Source of the DNA: Hydrogenophaga taeniospiralis
GTDB lineage: Bacteria > Pseudomonadota > Gammaproteobacteria > Burkholderiales > Burkholderiaceae_C
DNA: 64,000 bases
Assembly (NCBI RefSeq): GCF_020510445.1
Contig: NZ_JAHBAG010000001.1
Location: 1,030,501 to 1,094,500 of the forward strand
Reading direction: 5' to 3'
The position numbers and the translations under genes are program-made. Positions 53,677 through 64,000 of this stretch are shown here, one piece after another (position 1 is the first letter of the stretch; each line of letters starts with the position of its first letter). Below the pieces are notes generated by a model. The model had not been told where the DNA came from. It saw only the letters and a list, made by a program, of their open reading frames with translations, and searched no databases.

Positions 53677-54300
53677 ATGAATGCGCAGACCGAATACCTG
53701 CTGCAGACGGGCCCGGCCGGTCTGCTGGAGGTGGCGATCGACCGGCCCGAGGGGGTGTCTTTGGGCGCGGCTGTGCTGGCGCACCCCCACCCGCTGCACG
53801 GCGGGACGCTGACCAACAAGGTGGTGCAGACCCTGGCGCGTGCTTGTGTGCTGGCGGGCTGGACCGCTGTGCGTTTCAACTTCCGGGGTGTGGGGCGCAG
53901 CGAGGGCGCCTACGACGAAGGCCGGGGCGAACTGGCCGATCTGCTGTCGGTTGTGGATGCCCAGGCGCCGCAGGGCGCGCTGTGTCTGGCCGGATTCTCG
54001 TTCGGCGCCTTTGTCACCAGCCATGCGGTGGCAGCCTTGCACCCCCGGCGTGAGATGCATCGGGTGGTTCTGGTGGGTACCGCCGCCAGCCGATTTGAGG
54101 TCGCGAGCGTTCCTGCGGAACTCCATCTGCGCACCTTGGTCATCCATGGCGAGCGCGACGACACCGTGCCACTTTCGGCCGCGATGGATTGGGCGCGGCC
54201 CCAGTCCCTGCCGGTGCTGGTGGTTCCCGGTGGCGGGCATTTCTTTCATGGCCAGCTGCCGTTGCTCCGGGAGCTGGTTTTGCGCCACCTGCGCGCCTGA
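53677..54300 (+). CDS. Alpha/beta hydrolase
   Basis: This 207-residue hydrolase resembles the YfhR-like/COG2945 group. It shows the oxyanion strand AVLAHPHPLHGGTLTNKVV, the helix RFNFRGVGRSEGAYDEG, the nucleophile Ser in AGFSFGAFV, Asp in HGERDDTVPL and His in PGGGHFFHGQL. The active-site triad is complete; the substrate is unknown. It sits between the ferredoxin and dacC-like genes on the same strand. Confidence 0.9.
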   Translation: MNAQTEYLLQTGPAGLLEVAIDRPEGVSLGAAVLAHPHPLHGGTLTNKVVQTLARACVLAGWTAVRFNFRGVGRSEGAYDEGRGELADLLSVVDAQAPQGALCLAGFSFGAFVTSHAVAALHPRREMHRVVLVGTAASRFEVASVPAELHLRTLVIHGERDDTVPLSAAMDWARPQSLPVLVVPGGGHFFHGQLPLLRELVLRHLRA

Positions 54301-54354
54301 GCTGGCGGCGGGCTGGTTTTTCTCTCTTTCTTTTCTATTTCTCAAGGACCGGAT

Positions 54355-55533
54355 TTGTTGCGTCGATTGTTTGCCCGTGTTGTATCTGTGTTGGCCGCCA
54401 CGGTGGCCCTTTCGGCGGCGGCCCAGTCGCCCCAGCCACCCGAGGTCGCGGCGAAGGCCTACCTGTTGCTGGATGTGACCTCAGGGCAGGTGTTGGCGGC
54501 CCGGGAGGCCGACCAGCCGGTGGAACCCGCTTCGCTGACCAAGCTGATGACGGCCTACCTGGTGTTTGATGCCCTCAAGTCGGGCAAGCTCAGCCTGACG
54601 CAAACCCTTTCGGTGAGCGAGCGGGCCTGGAAGATGCCGGGATCGCGCATGTTCATCGATCCCAAGATGCAGGTGCCGGTTGAAGACCTGATCAAGGGCA
54701 TGATCGTGCAATCGGGCAACGATGCGACCATGGCGTTGGCCGAGGGCGTTGGGGGGACCGAAGAGCGTTTCGTCCAGATGATGAACGATCAGGCCAGGGC
54801 GCTGGGCATGAAGGCCAGCAGCTTCAAGAACCCAGAGGGCCTGACGGTGGCGGGCCACACCACCACCGCCCGGGATCTGGCCACCCTGGCCACCCGTCTC
54901 ATGCGGGATTTCCCGGAGTACGTGCCTTATTACGCGATCCAGCGCTACCGCTACCCGGGCACGCCCGCCTCCAACGACACCAATCGCAACCTGTTGCTGT
55001 TTCGCGATCCCAGCGTCGATGGCCTGAAAACGGGGCACACCAATACGGCGGGCTATTGCCTGGTGGCCACGGCGCGGCGCCAAGTGCCAGGCCTCGGTGA
55101 GGGCGCTCAGGGTCAGCGCCGCCTCCTCAGTGTGGTGCTGGGCGCCGCCAGTGAAAACGCGCGGGCCGCGGAGAGCCAGAAACTGCTCAACTGGGGGTAC
55201 ACGGCCTACGAGGCCGTGCGGCTGTCCCAGGCGGGAGCGCCGCTGGCCACGCCGCGCGTCTGGAAAGGCACGGCCTCCCAGGTGAAACTGGGGCGGCCCG
55301 AGGGCGTGGTGGTTTCCGTGCCGACCGGCGAAGGGGCGCGCCTGAAGACCGATATCGTGCGACCCGAACCATTGGTGGCTCCCCTGAGGCGTGGACAACC
55401 CGTCGGCACGCTGCGCGTGACCCTGGCCAGCGGTGTACCCGTGGCCGAAGTGCCACTGACGGTGCTCGAAACGGTGGATGAAAGCGGTATTTTTGGCCGC
55501 GCTTGGGATGCCCTGCGTCTTTGGATTCAGTGA
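54355..55533 (+). CDS. D-alanyl-D-alanine carboxypeptidase (PBP5/6 family)
   Basis: This low-molecular-weight PBP of 392 residues trims the terminal D-Ala of stem peptides. It has a signal peptide (VVSVLAATVALSAAAQ), the catalytic SLTK at residues 60-63, SGN in IVQSGNDATM, and KTG in GLKTGHTNTAG. The C-terminal beta-rich domain and the amphipathic end (GIFGRAWDALRLWIQ) for membrane attachment match DacA/DacC. The start is TTG at 54355 with AAGGA upstream; no ATG precedes the signal peptide. It ends ~170 bp before the rpsL gene. Confidence 0.94.
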   Translation: MLRRLFARVVSVLAATVALSAAAQSPQPPEVAAKAYLLLDVTSGQVLAAREADQPVEPASLTKLMTAYLVFDALKSGKLSLTQTLSVSERAWKMPGSRMFIDPKMQVPVEDLIKGMIVQSGNDATMALAEGVGGTEERFVQMMNDQARALGMKASSFKNPEGLTVAGHTTTARDLATLATRLMRDFPEYVPYYAIQRYRYPGTPASNDTNRNLLLFRDPSVDGLKTGHTNTAGYCLVATARRQVPGLGEGAQGQRRLLSVVLGAASENARAAESQKLLNWGYTAYEAVRLSQAGAPLATPRVWKGTASQVKLGRPEGVVVSVPTGEGARLKTDIVRPEPLVAPLRRGQPVGTLRVTLASGVPVAEVPLTVLETVDESGIFGRAWDALRLWIQ

Positions 55534-55603
55534 TTCGGCCCGCGCACAGGAGTTGCGTGCGGCGCTCCTGCCCGGTGCGAACGGAGGAATTGCCTCCAAC
55601 GGT

Positions 55604-55632
55604 TTGGCGGAAAACCAGGCCCATGCTACAGT
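55604..55632 (+). promoter_or_regulatory. Candidate str operon promoter
   Basis: TTGGCG (55604-55609) and TACAGT (55627-55632) with a 17-base spacer lie about 70 bases before the rpsL ATG, and no coding sequence interrupts. It is the most convincing promoter in this gap. Confidence 0.5.
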
Positions 55633-55700
55633 AGAGGGCTTTTCGGAATTTTCCGAGAGGTTTTCGTTTTCGCTTTTCTTTAAACGTTTAGGGACGTTTC

Positions 55701-56078
55701 ATGCCAACCATCAATCAACTCGTGCGCCACGGCCGGGAGGTCGAAAAGACCAAATCCAAGAGCCCGGCCATGGAAAACTCTCCGCAGCGTCGCGGTGTGT
55801 GCACCCGTGTGTACACCACGACCCCCAAGAAGCCCAACTCCGCTCTGCGCAAGGTTGCCAAAGTGCGCCTGACCAACGGCTTTGAGGTCATCTCCTACAT
55901 CGGCGGCGAAGGCCACAACCTGCAGGAACACAGCGTCGTGCTGGTTCGCGGCGGTCGTGTCAAGGACTTGCCCGGTGTGCGTTACCACATCGTGCGCGGT
56001 TCGCTCGATTTGCAAGGCGTGAAAGACCGCAAGCAGTCGCGCTCCAAGTACGGCGCCAAGCGCCCCAAGAAGGCCTGA
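55701..56078 (+). CDS. rpsL: 30S ribosomal protein S12
   Basis: S12 sits at the decoding centre. The 125-residue product matches the conserved sequence throughout, with the streptomycin-region [13 protein letters not shown] (Lys-43 and -44 counting Met) and [17 protein letters not shown] unchanged, so no classical streptomycin-resistance change is seen. It is the first gene of rpsL-rpsG-fusA-tuf. Confidence 0.99.
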   Translation: MPTINQLVRHGREVEKTKSKSPAMENSPQRRGVCTRVYTTTPKKPNSALRKVAKVRLTNGFEVISYIGGEGHNLQEHSVVLVRGGRVKDLPGVRYHIVRGSLDLQGVKDRKQSRSKYGAKRPKKA

Positions 56079-56234
56079 TTCTTTGGAAATTGCGGTGCCG
56101 CTTCCGCCTGGCTGGTGGATCGAGCGCCAAGGCCCACAACACGGAATCGTCCGTGCGGGTCGAGTAAGTGAGAGTTCAGGATGGCTCTCGCGGTGCCTGA
56201 AAAGGTGCCAACTGAACAAATATGAGGTGAAAAA

Positions 56235-56705
56235 ATGCCACGTCGTCGCGAAGTCCCTAAACGTGAAATCCTGCCGGATCCCAAGTTCGGCAACGTCGAG
56301 CTCTCCAAGTTCATGAACGTGATCATGGAAGGCGGCAAGAAAGCTGTCGCCGAGCGCATCATCTACGGTGCTCTGGAGCAGATCGAGAAAAAGACGGGCA
56401 AAGACCCGGTCGAAGCTTTCTCCATCGCCATCAACAACGTCAAGCCCATGGTGGAGGTCAAGTCCCGCCGTGTCGGCGGTGCGAACTACCAGGTGCCCGT
56501 TGAAGTGCGCCCGGTGCGTCGTCTGGCGCTGTCGATGCGCTGGATCAAGGAAGCTGCGCGCAAGCGCAGTGAGAAGTCCATGGCCATGCGCCTGGCGAAC
56601 GAGCTGATCGAGGCCACCGAAGGTCGCGGAGGCGCCATGAAAAAGCGTGACGAAGTGCACCGCATGGCCGAAGCCAACAAGGCTTTCAGCCACTTCCGCT
56701 TCTGA
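56235..56705 (+). CDS. rpsG: 30S ribosomal protein S7
   Basis: S7 starts assembly of the 30S head and can regulate the str operon. The 156-residue protein has [19 protein letters not shown], then [17 protein letters not shown] and the C-terminal [19 protein letters not shown] with [19 protein letters not shown]. It follows rpsL after a 156-bp gap, which could hold the S7 autoregulatory site as in other bacteria (inference). Confidence 0.99.
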   Translation: MPRRREVPKREILPDPKFGNVELSKFMNVIMEGGKKAVAERIIYGALEQIEKKTGKDPVEAFSIAINNVKPMVEVKSRRVGGANYQVPVEVRPVRRLALSMRWIKEAARKRSEKSMAMRLANELIEATEGRGGAMKKRDEVHRMAEANKAFSHFRF

Positions 56706-56747
56706 AGCTCGCGGGTTCCATTCGAGCCCGCCATCCTTGTCAGAAGC

Positions 56748-56779
56748 GAGCCCGCTGGCCTCATGAGGGCAGCGGGCTC
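56748..56779. terminator. Stem-loop in the rpsG-fusA gap
   Basis: A perfect 10-bp stem GAGCCCGCTG / CAGCGGGCTC with a 12-nt loop lies before fusA and lacks a T-tract. It could be an mRNA-stability or regulatory structure rather than a full terminator, since the str genes must be read through. Confidence 0.4.
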
Positions 56780-56804
56780 TGGTACTTAATTTTGGAGAAT
56801 TTTC

Positions 56805-58907
56805 ATGGCACGCAATACGCCCCTTGAGCGTTACCGCAACATCGGTATCTCGGCGCACATCGACGCTGGCAAGACCACCACCACCGAGCGCATCCTGTTC
56901 TACACGGGTGTGAACCACAAAATCGGTGAAGTGCACGACGGTGCCGCCACCATGGACTGGATGGAGCAGGAGCAGGAGCGTGGCATCACGATCACGTCCG
57001 CTGCCACCACCTGCTTCTGGAAAGGCATGGACAACTCCTTCCCGGAGCACCGTTTCAACATCATCGACACCCCCGGCCACGTGGACTTCACCATCGAGGT
57101 GGAGCGTTCCATGCGCGTGCTCGACGGCGCCTGCATGGTGTACTGCGCCGTGGGTGGCGTGCAGCCCCAGTCGGAAACCGTCTGGCGCCAGGCCAACAAG
57201 TACAAGGTGCCGCGTCTGGCCTTCGTGAACAAGATGGACCGCACCGGTGCCAACTTCTTCAAGGTCGTTGACCAGATGAAGCTGCGCCTCAAGGCAAACC
57301 CGGTGCCCATCGTGATCCCGATCGGCGCCGAGGAGAAATTCACCGGCGTGGTCGACCTGCGCAAGATGAAAGCCATCATCTGGGACGAGGCCTCCCAGGG
57401 CATGAAGTTCACCTTCGAGGAAATTCCGGCCAGCCTGCTGGAGCAGGCCAAGGAGTGGCGCGAAAAGATGGTGGAAGCCGCTGCTGAAGCCACCGAAGAG
57501 CTGATGAACAAGTACCTCGAAGAAGGGGATCTCAGCGAGGCGGAAATCACCGCCGGTCTGCGTGCGCGTACCCTGGCTTGTGAAATCCAGCCCATGCTGT
57601 GCGGCACCGCCTTCAAGAACAAGGGTGTGCAGCGCATGCTCGACGCCGTGGTCGAGCTGCTGCCCTCGCCGGTGGACATTCCTCCCGTGACCGGTACCGA
57701 CGAAGACGAAGCGCCGACGTCCCGCAAGGCGGACGACGAAGAAAAGCTGTCTGCGCTGGCGTTCAAGCTGATGACCGACCCGTTCGTGGGTCAGCTGACC
57801 TTCGTGCGTGTGTACTCCGGCGTGCTCAAGAAGGGCGACACCGTGTACAACGCGGTCAAGGGCAAGAAAGAGCGCATCGGCCGTATCGTGCAGATGCACG
57901 CCAACAACCGCCAGGAAGTGGAAGAGATCCGCGCTGGCGACATCGCTGCCTGCGTGGGCCTGAAGGACGTGACCACGGGTGAAACCCTGTGCGACCCGTC
58001 CGCCATCATCACGCTGGAACGCATGGTGTTCCCGGAGCCGGTGATTGCCCAGGCCGTCGAGCCCAAGACCAAGACCGACCAGGAAAAGATGGGCATCGCC
58101 CTCAGCCGCCTGGCCGCCGAAGATCCGTCGTTCCGCGTGCGCACCGACGAAGAATCCGGTCAGACCATCATCGCCGGCATGGGCGAGCTGCACCTGGAAA
58201 TCATTGTCGATCGCATGAAGCGCGAGTTTGGCGTGGAAGCCAACGTCGGCAAGCCGCAGGTGGCCTACCGCGAAACCATTCGCGGCACCGTCGAAGAAGC
58301 CGAAGGCAAGTTCGTTCGCCAGTCGGGTGGTAAGGGCCAGTACGGCCACGTCGTGCTCAAGATCGAGCCGCAGGAAGCCGGCAAGGGCTTTGAGTTTGTC
58401 GACGCCATCAAGGGCGGCGTGGTGCCGCGCGAGTACATTCCCGCGGTCGAAAAGGGTGTGATCGAAGCCCTGGGTCAGGGTGTGCTGGCCGGTTACCCGG
58501 TGGTGGACGTCAAGGTCACGCTGCACTTCGGTTCGTACCACGACGTGGACTCGAACGAACTGGCGTTCAAGATGGCCGCGATCTTTGGCTTCAAGGAAGG
58601 CTGCCGCAAGGCCCAGCCGGTCATTCTGGAACCCATGATGGCCGTGGAAGTGGAAACGCCGGAGGACTACGCCGGTACCGTGATGGGCGACCTTTCCAGC
58701 CGCCGTGGCATGGTGCAGGGCATGGAAGACATGGTGGGTGGCGGCAAGGCCATCAAGGCCGAAGTGCCGCTGTCTGAAATGTTCGGCTATTCGACCTCGC
58801 TGCGCTCCGCCACCCAGGGCCGTGCCACCTACACGATGGAATTCAAGCACTACTCCGAGGCGCCGCGCAACGTTGCCGAGGCCATCGTCGCAGCGCGTTC
58901 CAAGTAA
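56805..58907 (+). CDS. fusA: Elongation factor G
   Basis: EF-G is the GTPase that drives translocation. The 700-residue protein has the P-loop AHIDAGKTT, switch II region [13 protein letters not shown], and the domain IV/V sequence [20 protein letters not shown] near the G domain. It is in the usual str position between rpsG and tuf. The start [16 protein letters not shown] is standard. Confidence 0.99.
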   Translation: MARNTPLERYRNIGISAHIDAGKTTTTERILFYTGVNHKIGEVHDGAATMDWMEQEQERGITITSAATTCFWKGMDNSFPEHRFNIIDTPGHVDFTIEVERSMRVLDGACMVYCAVGGVQPQSETVWRQANKYKVPRLAFVNKMDRTGANFFKVVDQMKLRLKANPVPIVIPIGAEEKFTGVVDLRKMKAIIWDEASQGMKFTFEEIPASLLEQAKEWREKMVEAAAEATEELMNKYLEEGDLSEAEITAGLRARTLACEIQPMLCGTAFKNKGVQRMLDAVVELLPSPVDIPPVTGTDEDEAPTSRKADDEEKLSALAFKLMTDPFVGQLTFVRVYSGVLKKGDTVYNAVKGKKERIGRIVQMHANNRQEVEEIRAGDIAACVGLKDVTTGETLCDPSAIITLERMVFPEPVIAQAVEPKTKTDQEKMGIALSRLAAEDPSFRVRTDEESGQTIIAGMGELHLEIIVDRMKREFGVEANVGKPQVAYRETIRGTVEEAEGKFVRQSGGKGQYGHVVLKIEPQEAGKGFEFVDAIKGGVVPREYIPAVEKGVIEALGQGVLAGYPVVDVKVTLHFGSYHDVDSNELAFKMAAIFGFKEGCRKAQPVILEPMMAVEVETPEDYAGTVMGDLSSRRGMVQGMEDMVGGGKAIKAEVPLSEMFGYSTSLRSATQGRATYTMEFKHYSEAPRNVAEAIVAARSK

Positions 58908-59017
58908 TTTCAGCCGGTCTGCGATCTCACGCCGCCCTGTCCCCGTGCGGGGCGAATCAGCAGTGGGATGCAGACCTAAAACCGTGACACGGGTTTGTTC
59001 TTTCTAGGAATTGAAAA

Positions 59018-60208
<1,191 letters not shown>

Positions 60209-60276
60209 TCCGATTTGTTTGCGGGACCGGGCCCAGGGCCTGGTCCACAAGCGATTGACCAAACAAAGGAATTACC

Positions 60277-60591
60277 ATGTCTTCCAAGCAAAAAATCCGC
60301 ATCCGCCTCAAGGCCTTCGATTACAAGCTGATCGACACGTCGGCCGCCGAGATCGTTGACACCGCCAAGCGCACCGGCGCCATCGTCAAGGGTCCCGTGC
60401 CCCTGCCGACGCGCATGAAGCGTTTCGACATCCTGCGTTCGCCGCACGTCAACAAGACCAGCCGCGACCAGCTCGAAATCCGCACCCACCAGCGTCTGAT
60501 GGACATCGTGGACCCGACCGACAAGACGGTTGATGCCCTGATGAAGCTCGACCTGCCGGCCGGCGTGGACGTCGAAATCAAGCTGCAATAA
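60277..60591 (+). CDS. rpsJ: 30S ribosomal protein S10
   Basis: S10 is a 104-residue protein of the 30S head and also NusE in antitermination. It reads [20 protein letters not shown], the loop [24 protein letters not shown] and [11 protein letters not shown]. It follows tuf after 68 bases, so it may belong to the same transcript; the S10 operon proper begins with rplC after a new promoter. Confidence 0.99.
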   Translation: MSSKQKIRIRLKAFDYKLIDTSAAEIVDTAKRTGAIVKGPVPLPTRMKRFDILRSPHVNKTSRDQLEIRTHQRLMDIVDPTDKTVDALMKLDLPAGVDVEIKLQ

Positions 60592-60631
60592 GCACGCTGT
60601 GCAGTTCTGCCGGCAGATGTTGCCGGTGGAC

Positions 60632-60660
60632 TTGCAAAAAAAAAGCCTGCTGGTTATACT
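60632..60660 (+). promoter_or_regulatory. Candidate promoter for rplC, inside a terminator hairpin
   Basis: TTGCAA (60632-60637) and TATACT (60655-60660) are spaced exactly 17 bases, close to consensus. The -10 sits in the loop of the hairpin 60641-60671. Transcription from here would start near 60667, about 150 bases before the rplC ATG, leaving a long leader. Confidence 0.6.
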
Positions 60661-60671
60661 GGCAGGCTTTT
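60641..60671 (+). terminator. Intrinsic terminator after rpsJ, overlapping the rplC promoter
   Basis: A perfect 10-bp stem AAAAGCCTGC / GCAGGCTTTT encloses an 11-base loop (TGGTTATACTG). It can terminate in either direction because of the A and T tracts. It would separate transcription of the rpsL-rpsJ group from the rplC group. Confidence 0.65.
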
Positions 60672-60816
60672 CAAGCTTTGGCTTGAGAGGTTCGGCTTTG
60701 CGCCGATGCGGCCTGTCAATTTTGCAGCTGCCGTATTCCTAAAACGTGTCGGTGCCCTCTGGGTGTGCCGATGCACCATCAGCCCCGGCCAATTGAAGTC
60801 GGGAACGGAGAAAACA

Positions 60817-61491
60817 ATGAGTCTTAGCAACTCCCTCGGGTTGTTGGGTCGCAAGGTGGGCATGATGCGTCTGTTCACCGATGACGGGGATGCAGTTCCT
60901 GTCACGGTGGTCGATGTGTCCAACAACCGTGTGACACAAGTCAAAACTCAAGCCAACGATGGCTACGATGCACTGCAGGTCACCTTTGGTGTTCGCCGTG
61001 CTTCCCGCGTCACCAAGCCCGAAGCGGGCCACCTGGCGAAAGCCGGTGTTGAGGCGGGTGAGATCATCCAGGAATTCCGCGTCGCCTCCGACGTCGCTGC
61101 CCAGTACCAGCCCGGTGCCGTGGTGGCCGCCAATGCGATCTTCGCAGCGGGCCAGAAGGTGGACGTGCAAGGCACTTCGATCGGTAAAGGCTTTGCCGGC
61201 ACCATCAAGCGCCACAACTTCAAATCCCAGCGCGCTTCGCACGGCAACAGCCGTTCGCACAACGTGCCGGGTTCGATCTCCATGGCCCAGGATCCGGGCC
61301 GTGTGTTTCCGGGCAAGAAAATGACCGGCCACATGGGCGATCAGACCAAAACCATCCAGAACCTGGACATCTTCCGTGTTGACGAAGCCCGTCAACTGCT
61401 GATGATCCGTGGCGCTGTGCCGGGCTCCAACGGCGGTTTCCTGACCGTTCGCCCCGCTGTCAAAGCCAAAGTCAACAAGGGAGCTAACTGA
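60817..61491 (+). CDS. rplC: 50S ribosomal protein L3
   Basis: L3 is an early assembly protein near the peptidyl-transferase centre. The 224-residue protein has [14 protein letters not shown] at the start, [15 protein letters not shown], the conserved glutamine-containing [16 protein letters not shown] loop and the end [14 protein letters not shown]. The ATG has GGAG upstream. It shares one base with the start of rplD. Confidence 0.99.
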   Translation: MSLSNSLGLLGRKVGMMRLFTDDGDAVPVTVVDVSNNRVTQVKTQANDGYDALQVTFGVRRASRVTKPEAGHLAKAGVEAGEIIQEFRVASDVAAQYQPGAVVAANAIFAAGQKVDVQGTSIGKGFAGTIKRHNFKSQRASHGNSRSHNVPGSISMAQDPGRVFPGKKMTGHMGDQTKTIQNLDIFRVDEARQLLMIRGAVPGSNGGFLTVRPAVKAKVNKGAN

Positions 61492-62111
61492 TGCAAGTTG
61501 AACTCCTGAATGACCAGGGTCAAGCCTCCACCAACGTGGACGTGCCTGAAACCGTGTTTGGTCGCGACTACAACGAAGCGCTGATTCACCAGTTGGTGGT
61601 GGCTTATCAGGCCAATGCCCGCCAGGGTACGCGTGCTCAAAAAGACCGTGAAATGGTCAAGCACTCGACGAAGAAGCCGTTCAAGCAAAAAGGCACGGGC
61701 CGCGCCCGCGCCGGTATGACGTCTTCCCCGCTGTGGCGCGGAGGCGGTCGCATTTTCCCGAACAGCCCCGACGAAAACTTCACCCAGAAGCTCAACAAGA
61801 AGATGTACCGCGCCGGTATGGCGTCCATCTTCTCGCAACTGGTGCGTGAAGGCCGTCTGGCCGTGGTCGATTCCATCAAGGTCGACTCGCCCAAGACCAA
61901 GCAGCTCGCCGACAAGTTCAAGGCCATGAACCTGAACCACGTGCTGGTGATCGCCGAAGAGATCGACGAAAACCTGTACCTGGCTTCGCGCAACCTGCCC
62001 AACGTGCTCGTCGTTGAGCCGCGTTACGCCGATCCGGTGTCGCTGGTGCACTACAAGAAGGTGATCGTCACCAAGGGTGCCATCGACCAGCTCAAGGAGA
62101 TGTTCGCATGA
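61491..62111 (+). CDS. rplD: 50S ribosomal protein L4
   Basis: L4 is a 206-residue exit-tunnel protein; in E. coli it autoregulates the S10 operon. Marks: [20 protein letters not shown] and [12 protein letters not shown] in the tunnel loop, and [15 protein letters not shown]. The start codon shares a base with the rplC stop (TGATG). Confidence 0.99.
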   Translation: MQVELLNDQGQASTNVDVPETVFGRDYNEALIHQLVVAYQANARQGTRAQKDREMVKHSTKKPFKQKGTGRARAGMTSSPLWRGGGRIFPNSPDENFTQKLNKKMYRAGMASIFSQLVREGRLAVVDSIKVDSPKTKQLADKFKAMNLNHVLVIAEEIDENLYLASRNLPNVLVVEPRYADPVSLVHYKKVIVTKGAIDQLKEMFA

Positions 62112-62422
62112 GCGTCACGAAATACGACGAAGGCCGTCTGATGCAGGTCCTCGTGGCACCCATCGTGTCCGAGAAAGCCACGCAAGTCGCCGAGCAGACC
62201 AACGCCGTGATGTTCAAGGTGTTGCGCGATGCTTCCAAGCCCGAGATCAAGGCCGCTGTTGAACTGATGTTCAAGGTGCAGGTCAAGGGTGTTTCCGTGC
62301 TCAACCAGAAGGGCAAGTCCAAGCGTTTCGGCAAGACCATCGGTCGCCGCGACCACGTGCGCAAGGCCTATGTGACCTTGATGCCGGGCCAAGAGCTCAA
62401 CTTTGGCGGGGAGGCTGTTTAA
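62108..62422 (+). CDS. rplW: 50S ribosomal protein L23
   Basis: L23 is a 104-residue protein at the tunnel exit and docking site for trigger factor and SRP. The segment [22 protein letters not shown] and the loop [21 protein letters not shown] are typical. It overlaps rplD by ATGA. Confidence 0.99.
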   Translation: MSVTKYDEGRLMQVLVAPIVSEKATQVAEQTNAVMFKVLRDASKPEIKAAVELMFKVQVKGVSVLNQKGKSKRFGKTIGRRDHVRKAYVTLMPGQELNFGGEAV

Positions 62423-62424
62423 TC

Positions 62425-63249
62425 ATGGCAGTTATCAAGATGAAACCGACTTCACCAGGCCGTCGCGGCATGGTGAAGGTCACGCGTGACCACCTCCACA
62501 AGGGTGAAGGTTTTGCGCCGCTGCTGGAGCCTCAGTTCCAGAAGGCCGGCCGCAACAACAACGGTCACATCACCACCCGCCACAAAGGCGGTGGTCACAA
62601 GCACCACTACCGTGTGGTGGATTTCCGTCGCAACAAGGACGGTATTCCGGCCAAGGTCGAACGCATCGAATACGACCCGAACCGCACCGCCCACATCGCG
62701 CTGCTGTGCTACGCCGACGGCGAGCGCCGCTACATCATCGCCCCGCGCGGTGTTGAAGTCGGTGCCACGCTGTTGTCGGGTTCGGAGTCGCCGATTCGTG
62801 TCGGCAACACCCTGCCGATCCGCAACATCCCGGTCGGTTCGACCATCCACTGCATCGAGCTGCAGGTTGGCAAGGGCGCGCAAATCGCCCGTTCCGCCGG
62901 CGCCTCGGCCGTGCTGCTGGCACGCGAAGGCATCTACGCCCAGGTGCGCATGCGCTCGGGTGAAGTGCGCAAGGTCCACGTGGACTGCCGCGCCACCATC
63001 GGTGAAGTGTCCAACCAGGAACACAGCCTGCGTCAGCTGGGCAAGGCCGGTGTGAAGCGTCACATGGGCATTCGCCCGACCGTTCGCGGTACTGCGATGA
63101 ACCCGATCGACCACCCGCACGGTGGTGGTGAAGGCAAGACCGGCGAAGGCCGCGCTCCGGTGGATCCGTGGGGCAACCTGACCAAGGGCTATCGCACCCG
63201 CAACAACCGCCGCACGCAGTCGATGATCGTGTCGCGTCGCAAGAAGTAA
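62425..63249 (+). CDS. rplB: 50S ribosomal protein L2
   Basis: L2 is a conserved 274-residue protein near the peptidyl-transferase centre. It has [18 protein letters not shown], the RNA-binding middle, and the C-terminal [15 protein letters not shown] with the conserved His. It starts two bases after rplW. Confidence 0.99.
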   Translation: MAVIKMKPTSPGRRGMVKVTRDHLHKGEGFAPLLEPQFQKAGRNNNGHITTRHKGGGHKHHYRVVDFRRNKDGIPAKVERIEYDPNRTAHIALLCYADGERRYIIAPRGVEVGATLLSGSESPIRVGNTLPIRNIPVGSTIHCIELQVGKGAQIARSAGASAVLLAREGIYAQVRMRSGEVRKVHVDCRATIGEVSNQEHSLRQLGKAGVKRHMGIRPTVRGTAMNPIDHPHGGGEGKTGEGRAPVDPWGNLTKGYRTRNNRRTQSMIVSRRKK

Positions 63250-63261
63250 AGGGTTGACAAC

Positions 63262-63537
63262 ATGACACGCTCACTCAAAAAAGGCCCCTTCGTTGACCAT
63301 CACCTGATGGCCAAAGTGGAAAAGGCCGTGTCCACCAAGGACAAAAAACCCGTCAAGACCTGGTCGCGTCGCTCCATGATCCTGCCCGATTTCATCGGGT
63401 TGACCATCGCCGTTCACAACGGCAAGCAGCACGTGCCCGTGTACATCACCGATCAGATGGTTGGACACAAGCTCGGCGAGTTCTCGCTGACGCGCACGTT
63501 CAAAGGCCATCCGGCCGATAAAAAAGCGAAGAAGTAA
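63262..63537 (+). CDS. rpsS: 30S ribosomal protein S19
   Basis: S19 is a 91-residue protein of the 30S head near the A site. It reads [40 protein letters not shown] and [20 protein letters not shown]. It lies in the standard S10 order between rplB and rplV. Confidence 0.99.
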   Translation: MTRSLKKGPFVDHHLMAKVEKAVSTKDKKPVKTWSRRSMILPDFIGLTIAVHNGKQHVPVYITDQMVGHKLGEFSLTRTFKGHPADKKAKK

Positions 63538-63546
63538 GGACCAACC

Positions 63547-63882
63547 ATGAGTACAGAAACCCGCTCTGTCGTTCGCGGCGTGCGCCTGTCGGTGGACAAA
63601 GGCCGACTGGTTGCCGACCTGATTCGCGGCAAAAAGGTCGACCAGGCCCTGAACATCCTGGCGTTCACGCAGAAGAAGGCCGCTGGCATCGTCAAGAAGG
63701 CCCTGGAGTCCGCCATCGCCAACGCTGAACACAACGACGGCGCCGACATCGACGAACTGAAGGTCACCACGATCTACGTCGAACAAGGTGCAACGCTCAA
63801 GCGCTTCTCGGCCCGCGCCAAAGGCCGCGGCAACCGCATCAGCAAACCCACGTGTCACATCTACGTGACGGTTGGCAACTGA
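63547..63882 (+). CDS. rplV: 50S ribosomal protein L22
   Basis: L22 is a 111-residue tunnel-wall protein. Marks: [40 protein letters not shown] and the loop [22 protein letters not shown]. The residues where macrolide-resistance changes are known in the loop appear unchanged. Confidence 0.99.
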   Translation: MSTETRSVVRGVRLSVDKGRLVADLIRGKKVDQALNILAFTQKKAAGIVKKALESAIANAEHNDGADIDELKVTTIYVEQGATLKRFSARAKGRGNRISKPTCHIYVTVGN

Positions 63883-63897
63883 AGAGGTCACAGGAAT

Positions 63898-64000
63898 ATG
63901 GGACAGAAAATCAACCCGACCGGGTTCCGCCTCGCAGTTTCCCGCAACTGGGCCAGCCGTTGGTACGCCAGCAACCGCGATTTCGCGGGCATGCTGGCCG
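63898..64000 (+). CDS. rpsC: 30S ribosomal protein S3 (5' end only)
   Basis: The frame [20 protein letters not shown] is the usual start of S3, an mRNA-entry protein of the 30S subunit. Only about 34 codons are in the window; it continues beyond base 64000. It follows rplV after 15 bases. Confidence 0.97.
   Translation, partial: MGQKINPTGFRLAVSRNWASRWYASNRDFAGMLA

Noticed and set aside
55701..56078. Streptomycin-resistance substitution in S12
   Set aside because: The PKKPNS and GRVKDLPG segments are wild type.

Overview
The window is high-GC DNA from a betaproteobacterium, most likely Burkholderiales and family Comamonadaceae (a Hydrogenophaga/Acidovorax-like genome). This rests on protein character and gene order: mreB/C/D-mrdA divergent from gatCAB, a cysteine-poor HemB, and the rpsL-rpsG-fusA-tuf-rpsJ / rplC-D-W-B-rpsS-rplV-rpsC order. 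Codon use is strongly GC-ending, so many long antisense frames are open. I saw no tRNA, rRNA, CRISPR array, transposase or phage gene.

Layout. 1-4.3 kb: a piece of a type IV secretion system (VirB6, a VirB5-like protein, a small BamE-like lipoprotein), facing a 5'-truncated gene whose C-terminus resembles the XVIPCD signal of bacteria-killing T4SS effectors. It lies directly downstream of the cell-shape operon mreB-mreC-mreD-mrdA (4.3-9.0 kb), where rodA would normally follow. 9.2-12.5 kb: gatC-gatA-gatB. 12.5-17.2 kb: a DUF4124-like protein, pyrE, an ExoIII-type nuclease, an unknown protein and pgm. 17.5-20.4 kb: an overlapping operon like E. coli ybhP-clsB-ybhN (phospholipid synthesis/membrane). 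20.4-25.3 kb: a GloC-like hydrolase, an M48 protease, an AmpG-like permease and an acyl-CoA ligase. 25.4-27.4 kb: an OmpR/EnvZ-type two-component pair, followed by a perfect CRP-type palindrome and a terminator that may mark a small RNA. 27.7-34.6 kb: zinc-finger protein and ilvE, a membrane protein, an acyltransferase, radA, a J-domain protein, and a nitronate-monooxygenase/ABM fusion.

34.7-43.6 kb is a ten-gene operon for homoprotocatechuate (3,4-dihydroxyphenylacetate) meta-cleavage: hpaR, hpaG1, hpaG2, hpaE, hpaD, hpaF, hpaH, a class II aldolase, a ketopantoate-reductase-like gene and hpaI. The first-step 4-hydroxyphenylacetate hydroxylase genes are not in the window. 43.6-50.0 kb holds housekeeping and detoxification genes (MarC, MaoC, SDR, HCCA-isomerase-like, dienelactone hydrolase, GST, CorA, hemB). 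50.3-55.5 kb holds a degenerate kinase/receiver protein, a candidate small RNA, hemJ, a VanZ protein, a ferredoxin, an alpha/beta hydrolase and a D,D-carboxypeptidase. 55.6-64 kb is the str and S10 ribosomal operons, cut off inside rpsC.

The most notable feature is a family of dispersed GC-rich palindromic repeats (eight copies recognised). Most sit just after stop codons, but three are read as protein: the linker of the monooxygenase/ABM fusion, an insert in the class II aldolase, and the C-terminus of the ketopantoate-reductase-like protein. A different inverted repeat lies between hpaE and hpaD, and a third extends the end of HpaG2. Other points worth checking are the putative antibacterial T4SS effector, the promoter nested inside a terminator before rplC, and the two candidate small RNAs.
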